DNA of 51,219 bases from Opitutales bacterium (GCA_017546455.1 JAFYWY010000030.1:1-51219); one strand, 5' to 3'. Positions 1 to 7,388 are shown, counted from the stretch's first letter. A program made the numbers and translations. Notes: a model not told the origin generated them from the letters alone.

Positions 1-70
1 AATGGAATGAGTTGCGTGTTTTCGCAAAAAGCGAATTTCCAGAGATTTATCTACGAAAAGAGCGCGTAGC

Positions 71-215
71 TCGTTCCATTGCGCCGCAGGAATCTCGGAG
101 ACAAATCTACGTCGCTTAGCGGCGCATAAGGCCTGAGGTCTGTCCGCGGGTTTCGGCTCTGCCTGCACCCGCGGTTATCCCATGTAGTGCACCTCCGGCG
201 CACATAACTTAATCT
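71..215 (+). repeat. Mosaic intergenic repeat, module A (copy 1)
   Basis: This stretch matches two other places in the window, 18150-18280 in the same orientation and 10690-10830 inverted. Shared landmarks are GTTCCATTGCGCCGC, CGCTTAGCGGCGCA, GTCCGCGGGTTTCGGC, CACCCGCGGTTATCC and GTGCACCTCCGGCGCAC. It is GC-rich and contains several short dyads. The reading frame that crosses it on the minus strand has no recognisable product and is not called. The other modules that accompany module A elsewhere are absent here, so this is a partial copy. Confidence 0.7.
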
Positions 216-322
216 TGAGACTGATTTTGAATTTCTAGAGATTGCCTTTAGCAAAATTTTAGCAAAAATCTCTGCAAGGAAAGGGCATTTTAGGGCAATT
301 TCAGGCACTCTTCGACTAAATC
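216..322. other. Probable decayed end of an earlier integrative element
   Basis: No gene is visible here. The stretch leading into the left attachment repeat resembles the tRNA-proximal end of the intact element (about 6930-7000): both run from a CTGCAAG(A/G)AA motif through T-rich GGC-containing sequence to AAAAAGGCAC. The similarity is partial and was judged by eye. It is what would be left if an older related element had sat at tRNA-Glu before the present one was inserted. Confidence 0.35.
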
Positions 323-409
323 AAAAAGGCACTAAAAAGCCCGCGATGCCTTTATTTATCAGCATTCGCGGGCTTTTGAAAGTGGCGCCCCTTCAGGATT
401 CGAACCCTG
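323..409 (+). repeat. attL of element 1
   Basis: This 87-bp segment is repeated at 7001-7088 with one substitution and one single-base deletion. It contains the hairpin terminator GCCCGCGATGC...GCATTCGCGGGC and the T-arm and acceptor 3' part of tRNA-Glu. The copied tRNA end has lost one G of the T-stem and is followed by foreign sequence, so it is not a functional tRNA. Confidence 0.9.
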
Positions 410-501
410 ATGTTTTCGCTTAGATAAAAGGATTGTTTTTAAAACGTAAGAAAATCGTAAAAAGTCTTGCAAGGGCAAGCCGTGGCGCATAGCGTCGAAG
501 T

Positions 502-1986
502 ATGGCAGAAAAGCGTGTAAAGATTGGCAAAGACTTTGAACATATCCCCGCCGTTAAATCCGGGCGCGGTTGGTTAGGCTTAGAAAAGGGCAAGTTTGGA
601 AAAGTGCGATTTGAAAGCCGTTCCAAAAAATTGGAACTATGGATTAAGCAAGGCAACGAATGGAAGCGCTCCCTTTTGCCCGTTGAAGAATACGCCAAGG
701 CGAACGAAGCCGCCCGCAAGGCGAATAAGGTGGGCGAGCAGGCAGGCGCGAGCTTTGGCACGCTCCGGAAAGAGGAAGAAGCCGCGTTGAAGCTTTGGCG
801 GGAATACGTAGAGCAGGAAACACGAGCGGGAACGCCGCCGCGCAATCTTGCGGAAATCATGCGGGAACTCATTGAGCGGGAACGCACGAAAGACGAAACG
901 CCGCTTTTCGAGGATGTTGCTTTTCAGTTTCTCGAACACAAGGAACGGCGCGGCGGGCTTTCCGTTTCTTATTTCGTGCAAATGAAATCCCGTCTTACGG
1001 CGCTTTCTAAGGCAATCGGCAAAAGCAGGCTTTCCGAGGTGAGCGAGCCGATTCTTGAAAAGGCAATTGCGGGCGCAGTGGTGGCTCGCGGCGGGGAATC
1101 CCTTGCGCCGAAAACGTTGAAGCATTGGCTTTCTCTCGCCCGCGAGGTTTTCCATTGGTGGTTCACACGCGAAAACGCAACGCGCCCCGCGTGGGAACGT
1201 TTGACGAATCCGCTTGAGGCGCTCGCCTTGCCGAAAATCGAAAAGGAAGCCGAACCCGAAATTTTGACGCTCGCACAAGCCCGCGCCCTACTTTCGGACT
1301 TGGCGCAAAACGCTCTCGAGCTTGTTCCGATTGTTGCGGTTCAAATGTTTGCGGGCGTTCGCAATTCTGAAGCCCTGCGCCTGCGGTGGCGCGACATTCG
1401 CGGCGGGGAAATCGTGCTTTCCTGTTCTATCACGAAAACGAAAGTTTCCCGCGTTGCTCCCGTTTCGGAGAATTTGCAAAAGTGGTTTGCGTTCTATGCG
1501 ATTGCGCGGGGAAGTGTTCCCGGTAGCGACGAATTGATTTTTGCCCCAAATCGAGGGAAGCAAGAGAGCGAGCTTAAAGCGCTTAACAAAGAATCCCGCA
1601 AGCGCGTAGAGTATGAGGGCGAACAAGCCCGCCGTGATGCCTACGGGCGAGCTTTACGCGCCGCATTTAAGCGGGCAGGGCTTGCCAAGGAGCAAAACGC
1701 ATTTCGACACACCGCCGCAAGTTGCCTTGTCCGAATCCACGGGGAAGCCGCCGCCGCGAGCTACTGCGGGCATAGCATCCGGACGCAAGGCGTTTTCTAC
1801 CGAACCGCTGTAAGCGAACAGGATGCGCAGGACTATTTCGGAATCATGCCGCCCGTAGGCGACGGCAAGGCGATAGCGTTTGACCGTTCCCGCAACAAAA
1901 ACGGGGCAAATAGCGCGGGCAAGGCACAAGGCGATGAAACGCCCGCCCCCGAAGAACCCCCCGCCGATTTAGGCGCAACAGCGTAG
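502..1986 (+). CDS. Tyrosine recombinase / integrase of element 1
   Basis: This 494-aa protein is expected to catalyse insertion and excision of the element at tRNA-Glu. The N-terminal 150 residues look like arm-binding and core-binding domains, and the catalytic domain follows from about residue 250. Visible catalytic residues are Arg287 (GVRNSEALRLRW), a beta-hairpin Lys near 312-314, Arg402 in NAFRHTAAS, His424 in YCGHS and the nucleophile Tyr433 (VFYR). The first His of the usual HxxR box is Asn399, as in the integrase at 48335-49729, with which it also shares the N-terminal KRVKIGK block. It starts 92 bp inside attL, the usual integrase position. The C-terminal 45 residues are low-complexity. 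Confidence 0.93.
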   Translation: MAEKRVKIGKDFEHIPAVKSGRGWLGLEKGKFGKVRFESRSKKLELWIKQGNEWKRSLLPVEEYAKANEAARKANKVGEQAGASFGTLRKEEEAALKLWREYVEQETRAGTPPRNLAEIMRELIERERTKDETPLFEDVAFQFLEHKERRGGLSVSYFVQMKSRLTALSKAIGKSRLSEVSEPILEKAIAGAVVARGGESLAPKTLKHWLSLAREVFHWWFTRENATRPAWERLTNPLEALALPKIEKEAEPEILTLAQARALLSDLAQNALELVPIVAVQMFAGVRNSEALRLRWRDIRGGEIVLSCSITKTKVSRVAPVSENLQKWFAFYAIARGSVPGSDELIFAPNRGKQESELKALNKESRKRVEYEGEQARRDAYGRALRAAFKRAGLAKEQNAFRHTAASCLVRIHGEAAAASYCGHSIRTQGVFYRTAVSEQDAQDYFGIMPPVGDGKAIAFDRSRNKNGANSAGKAQGDETPAPEEPPADLGATA

Positions 1987-1998
1987 GAGGAAAAGGGA

Positions 1999-2835
1999 AT
2001 GGAAGCAGAAAATTCCTTCAAAGTTTTGAGAGAAATTCTGTCCGGCGTGGAAAGTTTTCTTCAAAGCAAATACCCGGGCGGGCGCCCCGCAAACAAAGAG
2101 CAACAGCAGGCGCAAAGGGCACGAATAGAAGCAAAGAAAAAGGCTGAGCTGGATTTCCTGCGCAACATTGTAAACAGCACAAGCAACAAAGAGCAAACAG
2201 GGGAGGGGAAAAGCGTTCGCAGGGCTGAGAAAGAGAGAATTTCCGCAAGATTAAATTTTGCCGTGCTTTGCCTTTTTATCGGATTTGAAGCCGCCGAAAA
2301 GCTTACAACGTTAACGCACAGGACGAGGCTTGGCATTCCTGCAAAACGGAATAAATCCATAATTGAACTTATAGGAGCACAAAAGGAGGCAATTCTTAGG
2401 GACAAAAATTTCCGATTTGTTTTTTTGCAGAATAACCTCTCGTCCCAATGGAGGAAAAGGCTGAGCATCACCTATCCCAAAACAGTAAAGCCGGGTAAAG
2501 GGCAAGAAATGGCAGACAAGCTTGCGCATGCCCTTTTCTTTGGAAAAATCCCTGTTCTTGCAAACGTTTTGCATGCCCCAAAGAAGCAGAAAGATGCCGC
2601 AAAGCATTTTAAAATTCCCGCTTCCTATGTTTGCAATCTCTCAGGAAGCGACGCTTACGCCCAAATAAAAAAGGAACTTGAAAGCCCTACTATCTACACA
2701 AATTGGAAAGATTACATTAGAGGGATAGCAACAGCGAAAATTGTATTCATTGACCGCGCGCAAGTAGAATCGTTTGAGTTTGCGCTCTTTTGGGCGCTTT
2801 CCGATGTTGAGCGCATAAAAAATTTAGATAATTAA
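1999..2835 (+). CDS. Uncharacterised 278-aa protein of element 1
   Basis: I do not recognise this protein. It is Lys/Glu/Gln-rich and mostly helical in appearance, with a charged segment at residues 35-75 that could form a coiled coil, and no signal peptide or membrane span. The start is well supported by a strong GGAGG ribosome-binding sequence just upstream, which is unusual in this window. It begins 13 bp after the integrase stop, so the two are probably co-transcribed. Composition is more AT-rich than the integrase, especially in its second half. By position it could modulate integration or act as a cargo function, but nothing in the sequence decides this. Confidence 0.75.
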   Translation: MEAENSFKVLREILSGVESFLQSKYPGGRPANKEQQQAQRARIEAKKKAELDFLRNIVNSTSNKEQTGEGKSVRRAEKERISARLNFAVLCLFIGFEAAEKLTTLTHRTRLGIPAKRNKSIIELIGAQKEAILRDKNFRFVFLQNNLSSQWRKRLSITYPKTVKPGKGQEMADKLAHALFFGKIPVLANVLHAPKKQKDAAKHFKIPASYVCNLSGSDAYAQIKKELESPTIYTNWKDYIRGIATAKIVFIDRAQVESFEFALFWALSDVERIKNLDN

Positions 2836-2960
2836 GAAAAATTATCAAAACCGCCCTAATTTTTTCGCATTCAATTCTGCTAAATTATATCCGTCGGAAC
2901 GATACACGGCGCAACGGAGCGCCCCCCAAAGACCGACAAACAAACTCAAAAAACAAAACT

Positions 2961-3170
2961 ATGACGGATATAAATCAGATTGAACCCTACAAAAACAAAC
3001 AGCAGATTGCCGCGCATTTCGGCGTTTCTATTCGCACGGTAGAGCGTTGGATGGCTTCCGGTTGCCCGGTGCTCCGCCTTGGCGGCGAGGGCTTAGGAAA
3101 GCGTCCGCGTTTCCGGCTCTCTGACGTGAGCGCATGGATTGACACACAAGCAACCGTTTCGGCGCGATAG
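2961..3170 (+). CDS. Excisionase / AlpA-like winged-HTH protein
   Basis: This 69-aa protein has the pattern of helix-turn-helix excisionase (MerR/AlpA-like) domains: NKQQIAAHFGVSIRTVERWM provides the helix-turn-helix, followed by a wing with GKRPRFRLSDVSAWID. Proteins of this family bind DNA near att sites as recombination directionality factors, or act as transcriptional regulators. The gene follows a 125-bp AT-rich spacer (2836-2960) with no other gene, so a promoter probably lies there. No Shine-Dalgarno sequence is present; the ATG follows an A-rich leader. The next gene starts 14 bp after its stop. Confidence 0.8.
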   Translation: MTDINQIEPYKNKQQIAAHFGVSIRTVERWMASGCPVLRLGGEGLGKRPRFRLSDVSAWIDTQATVSAR

Positions 3171-3184
3171 AAAGAGGCTGAGAT

Positions 3185-3775
3185 ATGGGAAAGCCTTTTC
3201 CCCCTTGGTATAAACAGCGCCGGGATTTGGAAAACATGAAATCCGCTTGCCTTTGTTTCGGCGATTCAATCCCTGCACATTTTTACATTCTCCCGCATTT
3301 GTCGGGAATCGGAAGAAAAACGGATTCTTTGCGCGAGTGGCTGAAAATTAGCGCCGTAGAAACGCGCAATAAAGATAGGTTTGTTGACGGGCTTGCAAAG
3401 CTTGTTTCCTGTGAAAATGACCTTTTGAGCGTTGAGCCTTTCGACGTGGAAGCCGCGAAAAAACCGCTTAAAGAATCCGGAGAAATTCAGATAACGATTT
3501 TTTCCGCCTGTTATGCTTCCGCGATTGAATACCGGGAACAAGAGAACGACCGCGAGCGCAACCGCCACAAAGCCCGTAAATGCAAATCTGTTGCAAACTT
3601 GCAACAACCTTGCAACGAGGTTGCAACAAAAATGCAATGCGAATCTGAGGTTTTAAGCGGGAAAGACGGCAAAACCTGTGCACAGCCTGTGCATATAGAA
3701 AAGAAAAGACTCTCTCCTACGGAGAGAGAGTCTTTAAAAGAACAGAAAAACGAAAACCCTTACGATTACTTATAA
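3185..3775 (+). CDS. Putative replication initiator (lambda O-like position)
   Basis: The 196-aa product has no signature I can name. Three observations suggest an origin-binding initiator: it lies immediately before the DnaB-like helicase gene (1-bp gap), it is followed by a resolvase, and its own coding sequence contains four TTGCAA iterons at 3591-3627, as the lambda origin lies inside gene O. The N-terminal half (residues 1-110) is probably globular. The middle is basic and charged (REQENDRERNRHKARK). The C-terminal tail has the motif ENPYDYL at its very end, which could contact the helicase. A strong hairpin lies near the 3' end. The initiator role is inference. Confidence 0.65.
   Translation: MGKPFPPWYKQRRDLENMKSACLCFGDSIPAHFYILPHLSGIGRKTDSLREWLKISAVETRNKDRFVDGLAKLVSCENDLLSVEPFDVEAAKKPLKESGEIQITIFSACYASAIEYREQENDRERNRHKARKCKSVANLQQPCNEVATKMQCESEVLSGKDGKTCAQPVHIEKKRLSPTERESLKEQKNENPYDYL
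3591..3627. repeat. TTGCAA(C) iterons, candidate replication origin of element 1
   Basis: Four copies of TTGCAA begin at 3591, 3599, 3610 and 3621; the last two are TTGCAAC spaced by 11 bp, about one helical turn. The hexamer is itself palindromic. The cluster lies within the gene just upstream of the helicase gene. Iterons inside an initiator gene are known from lambdoid phages. Origin function here is inferred from position and repetition. Confidence 0.5.
3705..3735. promoter_or_regulatory. Strong intragenic hairpin before the helicase gene
   Basis: AAAGACTCTCTC (3705-3716) and GAGAGAGTCTTT (3724-3735) form a perfect 12-bp stem around a 7-nt loop. It lies in the last 40 codons of the upstream gene, 42 bp before the helicase start. 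The T-tract is short, so it may be an attenuator, a processing site or an mRNA stabiliser rather than a full terminator. Confidence 0.5.
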
Positions 3776-3776
3776 A

Positions 3777-5132
3777 ATGACACCTGAACAAAATTTTAAC
3801 CGCCGCGGAATTGAGCAAGAAATTATTGCTTGGCTTGTCCGCGATTTCGCAACTTCGCCGGAATCTCACAAGGCGCTTTCTGAGCTTAAGGAGGTCGATT
3901 TTTCAGACGATGTTTTCCGGCGCGCTTTTCTGCAAATACGGAAATTTGCAACCGAAGGAGTATGTTTTAACGCCCGAATGATTCAAGAGGCGACGAACGG
4001 GCACGTTCCAATGGCAGAAATTTCACCTGAGAGCTTGAACTTGGGAAGTGGGCTTTCTGACCTGCATTTGCCGCCGCTTGTCGAAATGCTAAAGAAAATC
4101 GTTCAACGCGAAAAACTTGAGTCTGCAGTGAAAAGCTTTTCGGAACAGCTGAAAGCCGATAAAGACGTTCCCGAAATTGTCGCTTCACTTCAAACGCGCC
4201 TAAACGATATTTCGACAGGCGCAAAGCCTTTCGCCCGAAGCGCTAAAAAGGCATGGCTTGAGCAAATCGCAATGCTTGAAGCGATGAGAGCGGGAACGTA
4301 TGTTGAGCCGCCCCGCCTTTCGCTTGGCGTTCCTGCGATAGATGAAGCGCTAAATGGTGGAATAGCAAACGGGCAACTTGCGATTCTTGCCGCCCGCCCC
4401 GCTTGCGGGAAAACGTCTTTTGCTGCCCATGCCGTAGCAAACGCGCTGAGAAGCGGAAAAAAAGTTTTGTTTGCATCCCTTGAGATGACAGACGGCGAAA
4501 TAATCCGCAAACTAACGGAAAACCTTGTAGGCTTTTTCGTGCCTCAAAACCTGACCCTGTGGAACATGTTTGAAAGCAGTTGGAACGAGCTAAAACTCAA
4601 AGGCTTCTCCCCGGATGACGTGTTTGACCCGGACGCGTTTGGCGATTTCGCAAGCAGGTTGCGTTTTGTCGATAACGCGCCGCACGCAGAATTTTTTCAA
4701 AAGGTGAGACTTGAATTTATGCGTGAGCGTTTCGATGTTTTCGTTCTCGATTACGCGCAAATAGTGCAAGGCTTGCCGGGAGAATGTTTTCGTGAGACCG
4801 TTTCAAAAGTTTCTGTAGGGCTTAAAACGCTTGCCCGAGAGCTTGAAATCCCGGTGCTTGCGCTTGCGCAGTTAAACCGCGATTCCTCAAAGGAATCCCG
4901 AAAGCCACGAATGACGGATATAAAGGAAAGCGGTTCGTTAGAACAAGACGCGGACGTGGTCTTTCTTCTTAGCGACGATTCAGACCCGAACGCGCAGGAC
5001 GTAAAGCACGCAAGCAAACTTACGCGCCTTGTCGAAATCGCAAAGAACAGGCACGGGGGAACGGGTTGCTTCAAACTGTCCTTTGACGCTCTCACTTCCC
5101 GCTTTACGGAAAGGAACGATTCTGATGCTTAA
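3777..5132 (+). CDS. DnaB-like replicative helicase of element 1
   Basis: The 451-aa protein has the two-domain DnaB layout: an N-terminal helical domain (about residues 1-110) and a RecA-like ATPase domain from about 180. The domain opens with LSLGVPAIDEALNGGI; Walker A is AARPACGKT (206-213, where DnaB usually has ARPSMGKT), followed by SLEM. Walker B is VFVLDYAQIV with Asp325, then a motif rich in QLNRDSS and RMTDIKESGSLEQDADVV, typical of DnaB helicases. It would unwind DNA at the element's origin, presumably loaded by the preceding gene product. It starts 1 bp after the previous stop and overlaps the next gene by 8 bp. Confidence 0.92.
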   Translation: MTPEQNFNRRGIEQEIIAWLVRDFATSPESHKALSELKEVDFSDDVFRRAFLQIRKFATEGVCFNARMIQEATNGHVPMAEISPESLNLGSGLSDLHLPPLVEMLKKIVQREKLESAVKSFSEQLKADKDVPEIVASLQTRLNDISTGAKPFARSAKKAWLEQIAMLEAMRAGTYVEPPRLSLGVPAIDEALNGGIANGQLAILAARPACGKTSFAAHAVANALRSGKKVLFASLEMTDGEIIRKLTENLVGFFVPQNLTLWNMFESSWNELKLKGFSPDDVFDPDAFGDFASRLRFVDNAPHAEFFQKVRLEFMRERFDVFVLDYAQIVQGLPGECFRETVSKVSVGLKTLARELEIPVLALAQLNRDSSKESRKPRMTDIKESGSLEQDADVVFLLSDDSDPNAQDVKHASKLTRLVEIAKNRHGGTGCFKLSFDALTSRFTERNDSDA

Positions 5133-5598
5133 ATTCTTTCTTCCCTGCAATCCGCCGCGAGCAACGGCGCAATCGACGACAAAGGTTTTCCGGAAGCCGG
5201 ACGGCTCGCTTTTCCTTGGCAAAGACAACCGAGGGCAAACAACGAGAGACGAACTCTTTTTGCTCTTGCGCCCGCATGCGCCCAAAACGCCCCTAAAAGG
5301 CGCTTTGCGCGTTGCGGTGGCATGGAGATTCCCCTTTAACAAGGGAGCGCCCAAAAAAGACCGTTTGCGGGGCGTTGCGCCCTGCACGGTTCGCCCGGAT
5401 TGCGACAACCTTGCAAAGCTCTTTCTCGATTGCATGACGCGCCTGCGCTTTTGGGAAGATGACGCGCAAATTTACGAATTGGCGTTTTCCAAGGTTTACG
5501 CCGAAGAATCCGGGATTGCGGTTGAAATCGACGATGAAGCGCCCGCAGTGCTTACGCCTGCTTTTGCGGATGCCCTACAAATGGAATTGAGCTTATGA
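5125..5598 (+). CDS. RusA-like Holliday junction resolvase
   Basis: The 157-aa protein carries the RusA family core RPDCDNLAKLFLDCMTRL followed by FWEDDAQIYELAFSKVYAE. The aspartates of the DxDN-like and DD motifs are the family's metal-binding catalytic residues. RusA enzymes cleave four-way junctions formed during replication or recombination and are common in phages. The ATG at 5125 overlaps the helicase stop (ATGCTTAA), which supports this start over upstream alternatives that would lie inside the helicase gene. Its stop overlaps the next start, so expression is probably coupled. Confidence 0.85.
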   Translation: MLKFFLPCNPPRATAQSTTKVFRKPDGSLFLGKDNRGQTTRDELFLLLRPHAPKTPLKGALRVAVAWRFPFNKGAPKKDRLRGVAPCTVRPDCDNLAKLFLDCMTRLRFWEDDAQIYELAFSKVYAEESGIAVEIDDEAPAVLTPAFADALQMELSL

Positions 5599-6086
5599 AA
5601 AAGGAACGAAAAACGGCATGGGCGAAGATTGAGCCGCGCCTTGGAGAAATCGGCAAGCTTTACGGGAACGGGATGACCCGCAAACAGATTTGCGACTATA
5701 TCGGCATTTCTGAAAATACGCTTAGAACGCACGAAAAGCAGAAAGAGGCGCTTGCGCAGGTTATGAAGCAAGCCCGGGCAAAGGTGCTCTACACGCTTAC
5801 CGGGAAGCTCTACGAACTCGCAACAGGAGCAAAGCGGAAAAGCCGAACCGTAAGCAACGGGCGAATCATTGAAACAGAGGAAACGCTTCCGCCGTCTCTG
5901 CCTGCGATTCTGCGCCTTGGTGAAATCTTGGATAGGGATTGGATAGCGGGCAACGTTGCGAATGATTCCCCGGAAGAGCTTTCCGACGCGGAAAAACGCG
6001 CCCGTGCATGCCGTATGCTTGGCATCCCTGACCCGGGCTATGACCGCTCTACGTGGAGGGACGACCTGCCCGAGCAGGAGGATTAG
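5595..6086 (+). CDS. HTH protein, possible small terminase subunit
   Basis: The 163-aa protein has an N-terminal helix-turn-helix: IGKLYGNGMTRKQICDYIGISENTLRTHEK spans residues about 17-46. Two further helical segments follow (ALAQVMKQARAKVLYTLTGKLYELATG and LPAILRLGEILDRDW). This layout, a DNA-binding N-terminus followed by an oligomerisation region, resembles phage terminase small subunits, which recognise packaging sites. A terminase-like gene without a large subunit is a known feature of phage satellites that redirect helper packaging. A plain regulatory HTH protein is the main alternative. The start overlaps the resolvase stop by 4 bp (ATGA). Confidence 0.6.
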   Translation: MKKERKTAWAKIEPRLGEIGKLYGNGMTRKQICDYIGISENTLRTHEKQKEALAQVMKQARAKVLYTLTGKLYELATGAKRKSRTVSNGRIIETEETLPPSLPAILRLGEILDRDWIAGNVANDSPEELSDAEKRARACRMLGIPDPGYDRSTWRDDLPEQED

Positions 6087-6343
6087 CGTTGCCATTTTTG
6101 CGCCCGTCTTACGCGCGGGAGAGCCTGTTCGGTTAATTTAGTTATACACCCTTTGGGGTGAGACTAACCCCAAAAAATTAAAAATAGTGGCGTGTTTTTT
6201 AAACTCTTAAGAAAAAGATTCTTGCCATAAATCTGCCGATTTTTGAAAATTTCTCTATTCAGTTAATAAATCTACACAAAAGATTTGTTGCTTTTCGCAG
6301 CGCCGCTATGAAAGAATTTTTTAAACCCTAACAAAATACAGCT
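6087..6343. other. Non-coding spacer with a hairpin
   Basis: This 257-bp AT-rich stretch shows no gene. It contains a perfect 8-bp stem, TTTGGGGT (6152-6159) and ACCCCAAA (6167-6174), with a 7-nt loop. The hairpin is followed by A-rich, not T-rich, sequence on the plus strand, so it is not a typical terminator for the upstream operon. A separate promoter for the 82-aa gene is likely here but I cannot assign -35/-10 boxes. Confidence 0.5.
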
Positions 6344-6592
6344 ATGGAAACACAAACAAACATTATCGAAGAATCAAAACCGCTCAGCCTTATAAAAGAA
6401 AAAGGCTTGAGAATGACCTCTATAGAATTTGAGGCGGTTTTCCGCAAATGCGACATGACAGAGGAACAAGTTGAGACGCTTTGCGCGCTTGCTATTGTTT
6501 CGCTGCGTCATGCAGAAAAGCACGTGGACAAGGATTACAAGCCGCTGTTTACCGGAGAAGAAGCTTTTGAGCGTCTAAACAAAAAATTTTAA
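6344..6592 (+). CDS. Small 82-aa protein of element 1
   Basis: I do not recognise this protein. It is acidic and mainly helical, without a signal peptide or membrane segment. The centre reads FEAVFRKCDMTEEQVETLCALAIVSLRHAEKHVDKDYKPLF. The gene has its own upstream spacer and a good terminator immediately downstream, so it is a monocistronic unit at the tRNA-proximal end of the element. That position is often occupied by cargo or regulatory genes. The start ATG follows an A-rich leader without a Shine-Dalgarno sequence. Confidence 0.65.
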   Translation: METQTNIIEESKPLSLIKEKGLRMTSIEFEAVFRKCDMTEEQVETLCALAIVSLRHAEKHVDKDYKPLFTGEEAFERLNKKF

Positions 6593-6607
6593 GCTGCTCC
6601 CGCTTTC

Positions 6608-6638
6608 GCCCGTTTGCTTCCCGCAAGCGGGCTTTTTT
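6608..6638 (+). terminator. Rho-independent terminator after the 82-aa gene
   Basis: GCCCGTTTGC (6608-6617) pairs with GCAAGCGGGC (6623-6632) around TTCCC, with one G-U pair, and is followed by TTTTTT. The same stem and flanking sequence reappear inverted at about 50000-50090 beyond element 2, which identifies a decayed relative there. Confidence 0.85.
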
Positions 6639-7000
6639 ATGCCAAAACAGGCATTTTGCGCCGAAAAATTGCGCTCTATCCCGCTTAGATAAACGATTTA
6701 CCCCTAAAATTTACGTGATTTTTACGAGCGCCCTGTTTTTTGCCTACGGCAAATCTCTCCCGAGGCAGTATTTAAGCGGATGAGTATTTTCCGGGAAACG
6801 CCCGAGCATCCTTTCTTTGTGAAAATCGCAGGCACGTAAAAACGCGCATTTTCCGGCTTACAGATTTTCAGAGCTTCGTCGCTTTCTATTCCGCATAAAT
6901 AAAGGGAAATCGCCCTTAAAAACTGCACGTAAATTTTTCGTAAATTTTCCTGCAAGAAATAGGCGTTTTTAGGCGTTTTCTGTCGCTTTTGAGAGAATGA

Positions 7001-7088
7001 AAAAAGGCACGAAAAAGCCCGCGATGCCTTTATTTATCAGCATTCGCGGGCTTTTGAAAGTGGCGCCCCTTCAGGGATTCGAACCCTG
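7001..7088 (+). repeat. attR of element 1 / original attB end
   Basis: This is the right-hand copy of the 88-bp direct repeat. It covers the natural terminator of tRNA-Glu and the 3' 28 bases of the tRNA, so integration leaves the tRNA gene intact. A shared 12-mer, CGCTTAGATAAA, lies 8 bp inside attL (417-428) and at 6682-6693 near this end, and could be an integrase arm site. Confidence 0.9.
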
Positions 7089-7138
7089 GTCGCCTCAGTG
7101 AAAGCGAGGTGTCCTAGGCCGGGCTAGACGAAAGGGGC
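7061..7138 (-). tRNA. tRNA-Glu(TTC)
   Basis: On the minus strand the sequence folds as a cloverleaf. The acceptor GCCCCTT pairs with AAGGGGC, the anticodon stem CCTCG/TGAGG encloses loop CTTTCAC (anticodon TTC), the T-arm is CAGGG-TTCGAAT-CCCTG, and the CCA is encoded. Its downstream terminator hairpin lies within attR. It serves as the insertion site of element 1. Confidence 0.95.
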
Positions 7139-7237
7139 GTTTGTTGAAACGCGTTGTTCAAACTGTGAAAAAGAGCATCGCATAATTTATTGTATTCGTC
7201 AACTAAAATTTTAAAAAATTTTTTATTAAAAAATGAG

Positions 7238-7266
7238 TTGACGGAATTCGGGGAATAATGTCTAAT
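7238..7266 (+). promoter_or_regulatory. Sigma70-type promoter of tRNA-Asn
   Basis: TTGACG (7238-7243) and TCTAAT (7261-7266) are separated by 17 bp, and the tRNA begins 18 bp after the -10 box. The upstream region is very AT-rich, which could act as an UP element. Confidence 0.7.
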
Positions 7267-7283
7267 AGCCAATACATTTTTGA

Positions 7284-7358
7284 TGCCCAGTAGCTCAGTG
7301 GCAGAGCAGTTGACTGTTAATCAATTGGTCGTAGGTTCGATCCCTACCTGGGCAGCCA
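7284..7358 (+). tRNA. tRNA-Asn(GTT)
   Basis: The acceptor TGCCCAG pairs with CTGGGCA. The anticodon arm GTTGA-CTGTTAA-TCAAT gives anticodon GTT, the T-loop is TTCGATC, and CCA is encoded. It has its own promoter and terminator and lies 82 bp before the likely ddl start. Confidence 0.96.
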
Positions 7359-7363
7359 CCTTA

Positions 7364-7388
7364 AGCCTGCAGTTTGCAGGCTTTTTTT
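7364..7388 (+). terminator. Terminator after tRNA-Asn
   Basis: AGCCTGCA pairs perfectly with TGCAGGCT around a 3-nt loop and is followed by a run of T residues. It ends about 50 bp before the ddl start, so ddl needs its own promoter or readthrough. Confidence 0.85.

Larger units (their letters stand above)
323..7088 (+). mobile_element. Integrative element 1 in tRNA-Glu(TTC), satellite-like
   Basis: The element lies between near-identical direct repeats (323-409 and 7001-7088). The right repeat includes the 3' end of an intact tRNA-Glu and its terminator. Seven genes plus one small downstream gene are all on the plus strand: tyrosine integrase, unknown 278-aa protein, excisionase-like HTH protein, putative replication initiator, DnaB-like helicase, RusA-like resolvase, terminase-small-like or HTH protein, and an 82-aa protein. 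There are no capsid, tail, lysis, relaxase or conjugation genes. Integration plus self-replication without structural genes fits a phage satellite or a small mobilizable element. The boundaries are well supported; the satellite interpretation is inference. Confidence 0.85.

Noticed and set aside
51-308. 85-aa minus-strand frame at the left edge
   Set aside because: It covers module A of the mosaic repeat and the relict element end; no family and no upstream signals.
383-410. Second tRNA-Glu at the left end
   Set aside because: Only the acceptor and T-arm end is present, with a base missing from the T-stem; it is the att copy, not a tRNA gene.
6722-6955. 77-aa minus-strand frame near attR of element 1
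   Set aside because: It starts with TTG in AT-rich sequence between the terminator and attR, and shows no domain or coupling to another gene.
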